From Verrucomicrobiales bacterium (GTDB lineage: Bacteria > Verrucomicrobiota > Verrucomicrobiia > Verrucomicrobiales > DEV007), in assembly GCA_022424805.1 (NCBI GenBank), contig JAKMGR010000226.1, positions 1 to 5,928 on the forward strand: a stretch of DNA of 5,928 nt, written 5' to 3'. The translations under genes and the position numbers were made by a program. This document shows, piece by piece, positions 1 through 5,928 of the stretch. Numbering within the stretch: position 1 is the stretch's first letter; the number at the start of each line of letters is the position of its first letter. The notes below the pieces were generated by a model. That model was not told where the DNA came from, did no database searches, and worked only from the letters and a program-made list of their open reading frames with translations.

Positions 1-1
1 C

Positions 2-1132
2 GTCGTGACCGTGGCCGAGTCCCTCAAGAAAAGCGGTTACACTACCGGTTACATCGGAAAGTGGCACCTTGGCAACGCTCCGGAATTTCAGCCCGAGCAT
101 CAGGGCTATGACTGGAGCGCTGTTGTCGGCGGTCCTTTTCTCCCCGGAAAATTTCGGGTGCAGCATGGTGACAAAAGCGTGCAGCCAAAAGCAGATCAAT
201 TCCGCACCGACTTTGAAGCTCAGCTCGCGGAAAGCTATGTCGCCAAGCAGGGCGACGATCCGTTTTTCCTGATGGTCTCGCCTTACGCTGTCCACATCCC
301 TTTGGCCTCGCGGTCTGACCTCGTTGAAAAATACGAGAAAAAGGCAAAGGAAACGGGCAGCGACCTCCCCCATCCCGTCTACGCGGCGATGACCGATGAA
401 CTCGATGAACTCGTGGGACGTATCGTCGCCTCTGTGGAAAAAGCCGGACTTACAGATGAGACAATGATCGTATTCTCGTCGGACAACGGCGGCCTCTATC
501 GACGCTACGACTACACCGAGCAGGCTGACGATGATGTCACCAGCAATGCCCCGCTTCGCGGCGAAAAAGGTCAACTCTACGAGGGCGGCATTCGCGTTCC
601 TTTGATTGTGAAGTTCCCCCCCCTCGTAAAACCGGGCAGCGAGTCAGCGACCGTCTCCATCAGCTACGATTTCTATCCGACCTTCGTTGAACTCGCCAGG
701 GGCAACTTGCCGGAAAATCAAACCATCGACGGACTCAGCTTGATGCCGGTTTTGAAAGATCCCTCAGCTGCCTTGAAAAGAAGCGCGATCCACTTTCACT
801 ATCCTCACTACCACCACCATCGCCCCGCTGCCGCGATCCGGGAAGGAGAATGGAAACTGATCGAATACCTCGACAACACCGGAGAAGCCGAGCTTTACAA
901 CCTCGCTGCTGACATTGGCGAGGAAAAGGATTTGTCGGATGAGAAGAATGGCCGCGTCGCCGATCTGCGAGGCAAGCTAAAGCGCTGGCACTCAAGTGTG
1001 ACTGCAAGAATGCCAATCATCAATCCTCACTACAACGAAAAGCGCGCCCCCGAGTGGTGGAGCCTGCGAAATGGGCAACCCATCGACAGCGAGGCAAGAA
1101 AGCGATTCCCGCAGACGGAGAAGGATTTGTAG
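2..1132 (+). CDS. Sulfatase (formylglycine-dependent arylsulfatase-like), 5'-truncated
   Basis: This is the C-terminal 376 residues of a type I sulfatase, which hydrolyses sulfate esters, probably on polysaccharides or glycans. The reading frame is open at the window edge, so the GTG at position 5 is internal, not a start. The missing N-terminus should carry the signal peptide and the CxPSR formylglycine motif, roughly 100 residues. Counting from the residue at position 5, visible motifs are the second sulfatase signature GYTTGYIGKWHLG (11-23, with K19 and H21), HIPL (97-100), the metal-binding pair D160-N161 in SSDNGG, and the active-site lysine K188 in LRGEKGQ, followed by YEGGIRVPLIVKFP. 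The C-terminal subdomain has HYPHYHHH (265-272), AIREGEWKLIEY and ELYNL. All catalytic residues in this part are intact. The fold assignment is firm. The substrate cannot be read from sequence, and export is inferred from the family. Its 3' end faces gpmI across 20 nt. Confidence 0.93.
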   Translation, partial: VVTVAESLKKSGYTTGYIGKWHLGNAPEFQPEHQGYDWSAVVGGPFLPGKFRVQHGDKSVQPKADQFRTDFEAQLAESYVAKQGDDPFFLMVSPYAVHIPLASRSDLVEKYEKKAKETGSDLPHPVYAAMTDELDELVGRIVASVEKAGLTDETMIVFSSDNGGLYRRYDYTEQADDDVTSNAPLRGEKGQLYEGGIRVPLIVKFPPLVKPGSESATVSISYDFYPTFVELARGNLPENQTIDGLSLMPVLKDPSAALKRSAIHFHYPHYHHHRPAAAIREGEWKLIEYLDNTGEAELYNLAADIGEEKDLSDEKNGRVADLRGKLKRWHSSVTARMPIINPHYNEKRAPEWWSLRNGQPIDSEARKRFPQTEKDL

Positions 1133-1152
1133 GGTGAGTCCGCTCTACCTCC

Positions 1153-2691
1153 TCACTTCTCAGTCAACAAGACATCACCTGTCATTTCTTCGGGACAGTC
1201 GAGACCGAGCAATTTCAGCATTGTGGGGGCGATATCCGCGAGCTTACCGCTGGAAAGCTCGTAGCCTTCGGCATCGTTTGCTGCAAAAATCAGGTGCACC
1301 AGGTTCGTCGTATGCGCTGTCTGAGGTGATCCGTCTGGATTGATCATCACCTCGCAGTTCCCGTGGTCGGCGGTGATGAGCAGTTTTCCATCGAGAGAGA
1401 TTACTTTCTCCACCACCCGTCTCACGCAGTCGTCGACACACTCCACTGCCTTGATTGCGGCAGGTACATCGCCAGTATGACCGACCATATCCGGGTTGGC
1501 ATAGTTGATGATCGCCATGTCGTAGTTTTCAATCCGATCGAGGATCGTCTGCGTGACGCCTTCGGCTGACATCTCGGGCTTTTCATCATAGGTCGCGACA
1601 TCCTGCGGCGATTGCAGCATCTGACGATCTTCACCTTCATTCTCCAGTTCCACTCCTCCGTTGAAGAAAAACGAGACATGCGGATATTTTTCGGTCTCCG
1701 CGATTCGGAGTTGGGTCATGCCCGCACGCGCCACGACTTCGCCCAGGGTGTTGGTGAGTTCCTCTGGAGCAAATACGACGGAGCAATCATAAGTCTCGTC
1801 GTACTCGGTCATCGTGTAGTAATCGACCTTCGGCTGGCTGCCCCGGTCGAAACCATCAAAATCCTCGGTAAGAAAAGCGATACTGAGTTGGCGAGCGCGA
1901 TCCGCACGGAAATTGAAAAACAAGACCACATCTCCATCGCGAACCCGCTGCTCATCCACGGCGTCAAATACCATGGGTGTCATGAACTCATCGGTTGTGT
2001 CGTCTGCATACTTTTCGGCCACAGCTTCGGACGCGAGAATTTCTTTGGCCTCTCCTTTTCCACGGATAATCGCATCCCAGGCGAGCTTCGTCCGGTCCCA
2101 GCGCTTGTCCCGGTCCATCGCGTAGTATCGGCCGATCACCGTCGCAATCTTTGCGCCCGACTCAGCGAGCTTGTCCTCACAATAACCGAGATAGTCTTTT
2201 CCCCCGGTAGGTGAGGTGTCACGACCATCCGTAATCGCATGGACCATAATATCATCAACACCCGCAGCCTTGGCGGCAGCAGCGAGAGCACAAAGGTGAT
2301 CCTGATGACTGTGCACACCCCCATCGGAAACAAGACCCAAAAGATGGAGACGGGACGTGGAAGCTTTCGCGAAGGCCTCTTTCAGTTGCGGAATGGAAGC
2401 GAGTTCTCCGTCTTCGATCGTTTTGTTGATGCGGGTAAAATCCTGATACACGATCCGACCGGCACCGAGATTGAGGTGCCCGACCTCGGAATTTCCCATC
2501 TGGCCTTCCGGCAACCCGACGTCCAATCCGCTGCAGCTAAGGTGAGCTACAGGATACGTTTCGTGCATTTTTTCCGTAAACGGCGTGCTGGCGAGACGAG
2601 GGCAGTCGCCCACTTTTTCCGCTTCCGCTGGTCCACCGGGATTGTCGCCCCATCCGTCACGAATGATAAGTACTACAGGTTTTTTGGCCAT
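1153..2691 (-). CDS. gpmI: 2,3-bisphosphoglycerate-independent phosphoglycerate mutase
   Basis: A 512-residue cytosolic glycolytic and gluconeogenic enzyme that interconverts 3- and 2-phosphoglycerate through a phosphoserine intermediate and two Mn ions. The length is typical of the family. By alignment to family motifs, the phosphatase domain provides D12 (RDGWG), S68, the phosphorylated serine in MGNSEVGHLNLG, D401 and H405 (NPDMVGHTG), D442 and H443 (ITADHGN) and H460 (TAHTTN). The inserted transferase domain provides H127 (SDGGVHSH), D158 in DGRDTSP, R188 (IGRYYAMDRD), R262 and R265 (NFRADRARQ) and K335 (AETEKYPHV). Every catalytic residue expected is present. R11 sits where many homologues have a leucine before the DGWG motif. 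The ATG at 2691 is the only possible start: the frame is open further upstream but has no ATG, GTG or TTG before its stop. There is no Shine-Dalgarno sequence at normal distance; a GGGGGAGG lies 21 nt upstream. Monocistronic by layout, convergent with the sulfatase and divergent from cdsA. Confidence 0.98.
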   Translation of the reverse strand: MAKKPVVLIIRDGWGDNPGGPAEAEKVGDCPRLASTPFTEKMHETYPVAHLSCSGLDVGLPEGQMGNSEVGHLNLGAGRIVYQDFTRINKTIEDGELASIPQLKEAFAKASTSRLHLLGLVSDGGVHSHQDHLCALAAAAKAAGVDDIMVHAITDGRDTSPTGGKDYLGYCEDKLAESGAKIATVIGRYYAMDRDKRWDRTKLAWDAIIRGKGEAKEILASEAVAEKYADDTTDEFMTPMVFDAVDEQRVRDGDVVLFFNFRADRARQLSIAFLTEDFDGFDRGSQPKVDYYTMTEYDETYDCSVVFAPEELTNTLGEVVARAGMTQLRIAETEKYPHVSFFFNGGVELENEGEDRQMLQSPQDVATYDEKPEMSAEGVTQTILDRIENYDMAIINYANPDMVGHTGDVPAAIKAVECVDDCVRRVVEKVISLDGKLLITADHGNCEVMINPDGSPQTAHTTNLVHLIFAANDAEGYELSSGKLADIAPTMLKLLGLDCPEEMTGDVLLTEK

Positions 2692-2826
2692 ATTGGTCGA
2701 GTAATCCGATAACCTCCCCCATTTCGCAACTGTTTCACGAGAGTTTTGAAGAACTTACTTTGTCCCGATTTATTCATTGCCAAGCGTCGCGCCTGATTGT
2801 TTCATGGTTGATACCCCCCGCGCTTG
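2692..2826. promoter_or_regulatory. Divergent gpmI/cdsA intergenic region
   Basis: These 135 nt separate the divergent starts of gpmI (minus) and cdsA (plus), so the promoters of both gpmI and the cdsA-dxr-ROK operon must lie here unless transcription reads in from elsewhere. No clear operator palindrome was seen. A weak plus-strand promoter candidate is listed separately; on the minus strand no convincing -35/-10 pair was found. Neither gene has a Shine-Dalgarno match at the usual spacing. The region contains two very short open frames, one ending in a TGATG overlap with the cdsA start and one overlapping the gpmI start out of frame. The role as a promoter region is inferred from gene orientation. 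Confidence 0.55.
2746..2774 (+). promoter_or_regulatory. Candidate sigma-70-like promoter for cdsA operon
   Basis: TTGAAG (2746-2751) and TTTATT (2769-2774) each match the sigma-70 consensus hexamers at four of six positions and are separated by exactly 17 nt. They lie about 50 nt before the cdsA ATG. A match of this quality is common by chance, so the call rests mainly on the location in the only non-coding stretch ahead of the operon. Confidence 0.2.
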
Positions 2827-3789
2827 ATGCCCGACGAACCCGCCGCTGAACTCAACGAATCCCCGGCTACGGCCCCGGCCGAAAATGAGCCTAATGTCGC
2901 GCCATCCCCTGCCGACACCGGAGCAAAACGTCGCGCTTTTAAGAGTCGGCTGATCAGCACGATTATCCTGATCACCCTTCTCGCGGTTGCCTTCACGTTC
3001 TCCCAGACTTGGATTTATTCGTTCTTCTTTGCGATCCTCTCGATCGGTGCCCTCATAGAGTATTTCGGTTTGTTCCCGATTCGCGGGTTTCGTCGCTTCC
3101 GCTGGCAAACCTACGGAGTCAGCGTTGCCTACATCATCTTCTTATTTGGACCGATTTGGGGATTCGAAGCCAATTGGCTGAGTGAACTCGACGGGCTCGC
3201 CTTCGCACTCCTCGTTACCCTCGTCGTATTGGAACGACTGCGATCCCCTATTGAGGGCTTTAGAACACTGGATGAAATCGCAGCAACGATCTTTGGATTT
3301 ATCTACTGCGTCCTTCTTTTCGCATTCATCCCAAAAATCCTTATGCTTCCCCTGACGAATGAGGCAGGAGAAAGCACAACACATTACTATCTGATCTACC
3401 TGATCGCGGTTACGAAGCTAACCGACATGGGCGCCTATCTCGTCGGTTCGCTGATCGGAAGGAACAAAATGGTACCTCACGTCAGCCCGGGTAAAACCTG
3501 GCAGGGGTTTGGCGGCGCCATTGCTTTTGCCGTCGCTGGCAGCTTCACGCTCTACTTTGCGATTGGCGATCAGATTCCGATCATCACCTTCACCCATGCT
3601 GGAGTCCTTGCCATCCTCCTTGCTCTGGTGGCTGTGTTAGGTGACCTTGCCGAATCGATTCTCAAGCGAAGCCTTGAGGCAAAAGACAGTGGTGCCGTGA
3701 TGCCGGGAATCGGAGGTTTCCTTGACCTGATCGACTCCATCATTTTCACCGCCCCACTCTTCTATATCTACCTCCTCATCTTCAAGTGA
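2827..3789 (+). CDS. cdsA: Phosphatidate cytidylyltransferase (CDP-diglyceride synthase)
   Basis: A 320-residue integral membrane enzyme making CDP-diacylglycerol from CTP and phosphatidic acid, the precursor of bacterial phospholipids. Residues 1-35 are a Pro/Ala/Glu-rich, probably disordered cytoplasmic tail, followed by a basic patch (KRRAFKSR). About nine hydrophobic segments follow, approximately 42-60, 64-82, 96-112, 122-136, 152-176, 187-208, 229-247, 258-273 and 302-319. Family motifs are TDMGAYLVGSLIGRNK (199-214), VSPGKTWQGFGG (219-230) and the C-terminal signature starting at S277: ILKR, KD (286-287), MPGIGG and LDLID (299-303). The acidic residues D287, D300 and D303 are kept, but the usual HGG and DR positions read IGG and DL. 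The ATG at 2827 is chosen; a TTG codon directly before it is the only alternative because an in-frame TGA lies at 2809. No Shine-Dalgarno is visible. The stop is 6 nt before dxr, indicating co-transcription. Confidence 0.95.
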   Translation: MPDEPAAELNESPATAPAENEPNVAPSPADTGAKRRAFKSRLISTIILITLLAVAFTFSQTWIYSFFFAILSIGALIEYFGLFPIRGFRRFRWQTYGVSVAYIIFLFGPIWGFEANWLSELDGLAFALLVTLVVLERLRSPIEGFRTLDEIAATIFGFIYCVLLFAFIPKILMLPLTNEAGESTTHYYLIYLIAVTKLTDMGAYLVGSLIGRNKMVPHVSPGKTWQGFGGAIAFAVAGSFTLYFAIGDQIPIITFTHAGVLAILLALVAVLGDLAESILKRSLEAKDSGAVMPGIGGFLDLIDSIIFTAPLFYIYLLIFK

Positions 3790-3795
3790 TCCGTC

Positions 3796-4959
3796 ATGTC
3801 TGATTCTCTGCAGAGGAAAAATGTTGTCGTGCTGGGCTCGACTGGTTCAATCGGCGAAAGCAGCCTCAAAGTGGCCCGTGACATTCCCGAGCTGATGAAT
3901 GTGATCGGACTCGCTGCCAATCGCAGCGTCGAGTCGCTCGCCAGCCAGATCGACGAGTTCGACATCAAGCAGGCTTGCCTCTTTGAACCAACAGGGTTGG
4001 ATGACCTATCGAAAAGGGTTGGGTCCGATGTCACGCTACACACCGGCGAAGAGGGACTCGTCGAGCTCGCCACCCTGCCGGAAGCCGATCTCGTCCTCAT
4101 TGCTATCGTCGGTGTTGCAGGTTTGCGACCCGCCCTCGCCGCTATTGAAGCGGGCAAAGACATTGCCGTAGCTAGCAAGGAAATCCTGGTCATGGCCGGG
4201 GAGGCCGTCATGACAGCGGCAAGGGAAAAAGGAGTCCGTGTTCTCCCGGTCGACTCCGAGCACAACGCGATCTTCCAATGTCTCGAAGACCGCTCCTCCG
4301 CCGATGTTTCCCGGCTTATCCTGACCGCCTCCGGTGGGCCCTTCCGCGAGTTCCCCGCGGACCAGCTTGCCAACGTCACCAAGGCTCAGGCTCTGAAACA
4401 CCCGACCTGGGAAATGGGCCAAAAAATCACGATCGATTCCGCGACGCTCTTCAATAAGGGCCTCGAAATGATCGAGGCGCGCTGGCTTTTTGATATCGAA
4501 ATGGCTCGCGTCGATGTTATCATTCATCCGCAGAGCATCGTTCACAGCATGGTGGAATTTATCGACAGCTCCGTTCTCGCCCAGCTCAGCACGACGGACA
4601 TGTGCTTTCCTATCCAATACGCGGTGACCTGGCCGGAACGGGTTCCCAACACGCTGCCGCCACTCGATTTTGCCGAGCTCGCGAGGCTCGACTTTGAGGC
4701 ACCGCGATGGGATGACTTCCCTGCCCTGACATTGGCAAAAGAAGCCGGAACCGCCGGCGGGACTTTGCCGGCCATCATGAACGCCGCCAACGAAGTGGCC
4801 GTTAGCGCTTTTCTTTCTGAAAAAATCGCCTTCCCGAAAATCTGGGAAACCGTCGCTAAAACAATGGAGAAACACGATACACTTTCTCATCCGTCACTCG
4901 AAGAAATCATCAATGCCGACGTTGAGGCTCGAACAATCGCAACCGAATTGATCGCATGA
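3796..4959 (+). CDS. dxr: 1-deoxy-D-xylulose 5-phosphate reductoisomerase
   Basis: A 387-residue cytosolic enzyme, of normal family length, that catalyses the first committed step of the MEP pathway: NADPH-dependent rearrangement and reduction of DXP to 2-C-methyl-D-erythritol 4-phosphate. The N-terminal Rossmann domain shows VLGSTGSIG (12-20) and ASKE with K128. The catalytic domain shows the metal ligands D153 and E155 (VDSEHN) and E224 (NKGLE), and the substrate-binding residues S179 (ASGGPF), H202 and W205 (HPTWEMG, the flexible lid), S215 (IDSAT), N220 and K221. HPQSIVHSMVEF and the C-terminal helical region with NAANEVAV follow. L218-F219 replace the Met-Met commonly seen before NKG. 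All residues needed for activity are present. The start at 3796 follows cdsA by 6 nt without a clear Shine-Dalgarno, and the stop overlaps the next start as ATGA, so translation of the three genes is probably coupled. Isoprenoid products include the undecaprenyl lipid carrier, a functional link with the membrane-lipid gene upstream. Confidence 0.98.
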   Translation: MSDSLQRKNVVVLGSTGSIGESSLKVARDIPELMNVIGLAANRSVESLASQIDEFDIKQACLFEPTGLDDLSKRVGSDVTLHTGEEGLVELATLPEADLVLIAIVGVAGLRPALAAIEAGKDIAVASKEILVMAGEAVMTAAREKGVRVLPVDSEHNAIFQCLEDRSSADVSRLILTASGGPFREFPADQLANVTKAQALKHPTWEMGQKITIDSATLFNKGLEMIEARWLFDIEMARVDVIIHPQSIVHSMVEFIDSSVLAQLSTTDMCFPIQYAVTWPERVPNTLPPLDFAELARLDFEAPRWDDFPALTLAKEAGTAGGTLPAIMNAANEVAVSAFLSEKIAFPKIWETVAKTMEKHDTLSHPSLEEIINADVEARTIATELIA

Positions 4960-5928
4960 GCAAATCCAAGAAAAAACACTATCCAGGAAAAGTCTGGGTT
5001 GGATTCGACCTGGGTGGAACCAAGATGTTGGCAAAAGTCTACAACGACGATTACCAAACGCTTGGGCGCGCCAAACAGAAAACAAAAGGCGCAAAAGGTA
5101 GTACCGCCGGACTCGCCCGCATGGTCGAAGTCATTGAAGAAGCACTCGACGACGCCGGAGCCAGCGCCGAGCAACTCATGGGTATCGGAGTCGGATGTCC
5201 TGGACCGATCAACCCCACCACCGGGACCCTTGTCGAAGCCCCCAATCTCGGTTGGCGAGACGTCCATGTCGAAGAGCACCTCGGCGAGACTTTTGATTGC
5301 CGCGTCGTGATCTGCAACGACGTCGATGCTGGGGTCTATGCGGAATACCACGAGGGAGCGGCTCGCGACGCCCGCTGTGCAGTTGGCATTTTTCCCGGAA
5401 CAGGAATCGGTGCCGGAGCTGTCCTCGACGGCCGCCTCCTTCAGGGAGCGCATCTTTCCTGCATGGAACTCGGACATATCCCGCTTTTTCCGGAGACCTC
5501 CGGACACGGAGAACACGGAAGTACGCTTGAGATGGAATGCTCCCGCCTCAAGATTGCCAGCGACGCAGCCCGGGCTGCCTATCGGGGGCAGGCACCCAAT
5601 CTACTCAAAGCATGCGGCACGGACATGTCCAACATCACCAGCGGAAAACTGGCTGCAGCGGTGGAAGCAGGAGATGTCGAAATCGAGAATATCATCATCC
5701 GATCAGCAACTTTGCTCGGCTGCGGAGTCGCCACCGTGATCCACCTGCTTTCTCCCGATAAGATCGTGCTTGGAGGCGGCCTTGTTGAGGCGATGCCTGA
5801 TCTGTTTTTGCGGACCGTTCGCGAGTCGACAGCAGATAGAACGATGCCCGCCTACGCCGGGACCTATGAGATCCTCGCTGCCGAACTGGAAGATGACGCC
5901 GGAGTGCTGGGCTGCATCGCCTGGGCGC
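4956..5928 (+). CDS. ROK-family sugar kinase (glucokinase-like), 3'-truncated
   Basis: 324 residues are visible with the frame open at the window end. The closing GVLGCIAWA resembles the usual ROK C-terminus, so only a few residues are probably missing. The family phosphorylates glucose or related sugars such as N-acetylglucosamine or fructose with ATP; some members are repressors, but no N-terminal helix-turn-helix is present here, favouring a kinase. Motifs: a lysine-rich N-terminus (2-12), the ATP phosphate-binding loop FDLGGTK (17-23), GVGCPGPINPTTG (78-90), NDVDAG with probable catalytic base D122, the second phosphate loop FPGTGIGAGAV (146-156), ELGH with sugar-site E171 and H174, and the adenosine motif IVLGGGLVEA (270-279). 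The usual zinc motif CxCGxxGCxE after ELGH is replaced by GHGEHGSTLE (183-192), which has no cysteines. The start codon overlaps the dxr stop (ATGA), so it belongs to the cdsA-dxr operon. The sugar substrate cannot be determined from this sequence. Confidence 0.9.
   Translation, partial: MSKSKKKHYPGKVWVGFDLGGTKMLAKVYNDDYQTLGRAKQKTKGAKGSTAGLARMVEVIEEALDDAGASAEQLMGIGVGCPGPINPTTGTLVEAPNLGWRDVHVEEHLGETFDCRVVICNDVDAGVYAEYHEGAARDARCAVGIFPGTGIGAGAVLDGRLLQGAHLSCMELGHIPLFPETSGHGEHGSTLEMECSRLKIASDAARAAYRGQAPNLLKACGTDMSNITSGKLAAAVEAGDVEIENIIIRSATLLGCGVATVIHLLSPDKIVLGGGLVEAMPDLFLRTVRESTADRTMPAYAGTYEILAAELEDDAGVLGCIAWA

Noticed and set aside
5..7. GTG at position 5 as a real start for the sulfatase
   Set aside because: The frame stays open to the window edge and the protein would begin in the middle of the sulfatase domain without the formylglycine motif, so the gene is truncated by the window.
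1612..2214. Plus-strand open frame (200 codons) opposite gpmI
   Set aside because: Fully antisense to gpmI, with no recognisable motif and no start context; gpmI coding is unambiguous.
2781..2826. Inverted repeat CAAGCG (2781-2786) / CGCTTG (2821-2826) just before the cdsA ATG, a possible start-blocking hairpin
   Set aside because: Only six base pairs with a 34-nt loop, expected by chance in a region this size; not enough for a riboswitch or operator call.
3768..4382. Minus-strand open frame (204 codons) opposite the cdsA end and the dxr first half
   Set aside because: Low-complexity Ser/Arg/Thr-rich translation, antisense to two well-supported genes; a shadow frame.
4036..4890. Long minus-strand open frame (284 codons) opposite dxr
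   Set aside because: It lies wholly antisense to dxr, whose translation preserves all catalytic motifs. The antisense product shows no recognisable domain and looks like a by-product of dxr codon usage.
4887..5516. Minus-strand open frame (209 codons) opposite the ROK kinase
   Set aside because: The plus-strand frame carries complete ROK motifs from 4956 to the window end; the antisense frame has none.
5326..5739. Plus-strand open frame (137 codons) within the ROK kinase in another frame
   Set aside because: Arg/Pro/Ser-rich translation without motifs, overlapping a conserved kinase frame that continues unbroken; not a frameshift product.

Overview
The window carries five protein-coding genes and little else: a partial sulfatase, gpmI, cdsA, dxr and a partial ROK-family sugar kinase. 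It reads as a mostly ordinary chromosomal housekeeping region of a Gram-negative-type bacterium that uses the MEP isoprenoid pathway. A formylglycine-type sulfatase with PVC-like motifs, metal-independent-of-BPG glycolysis (GpmI), variant CdsA motifs and a ROK kinase without its zinc cysteines suggest the PVC group, most likely Verrucomicrobiota. That placement is an inference from motif style and has moderate confidence; no rRNA or other marker is present. Base composition looks uniform and moderately GC-rich, with no sign of transfer.

Layout: positions 2-1132 (+) hold the C-terminal three quarters of a secreted-type sulfatase whose N-terminus lies outside the window. After a 20-nt gap comes gpmI on the minus strand (2691-1153), convergent with the sulfatase. 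A 135-nt divergent intergenic region (2692-2826) separates gpmI from a compact plus-strand operon: cdsA (2827-3789), dxr (3796-4959, 6-nt gap) and a ROK-family kinase (4956 to beyond the window end, ATGA overlap with dxr).

How they work together: cdsA makes CDP-diacylglycerol for phospholipids and dxr makes MEP for isoprenoids, including the undecaprenyl carrier of the cell envelope. Such genes are commonly found side by side, often as uppS-cdsA-dxr-rseP. Here uppS is missing upstream, replaced by divergent gpmI, and a sugar kinase sits where rseP is often found. GpmI and a glucokinase-like ROK enzyme both belong to sugar catabolism, which supplies the pyruvate and glyceraldehyde 3-phosphate used by the MEP pathway.

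I found no tRNA, rRNA, CRISPR, mobile element, long repeat or convincing terminator, and no evidence of an undescribed multi-gene system. The points most worth checking are the altered metal-site motifs of the ROK kinase, the variant CdsA signature, and the operon arrangement with its TGATG junction just before cdsA.
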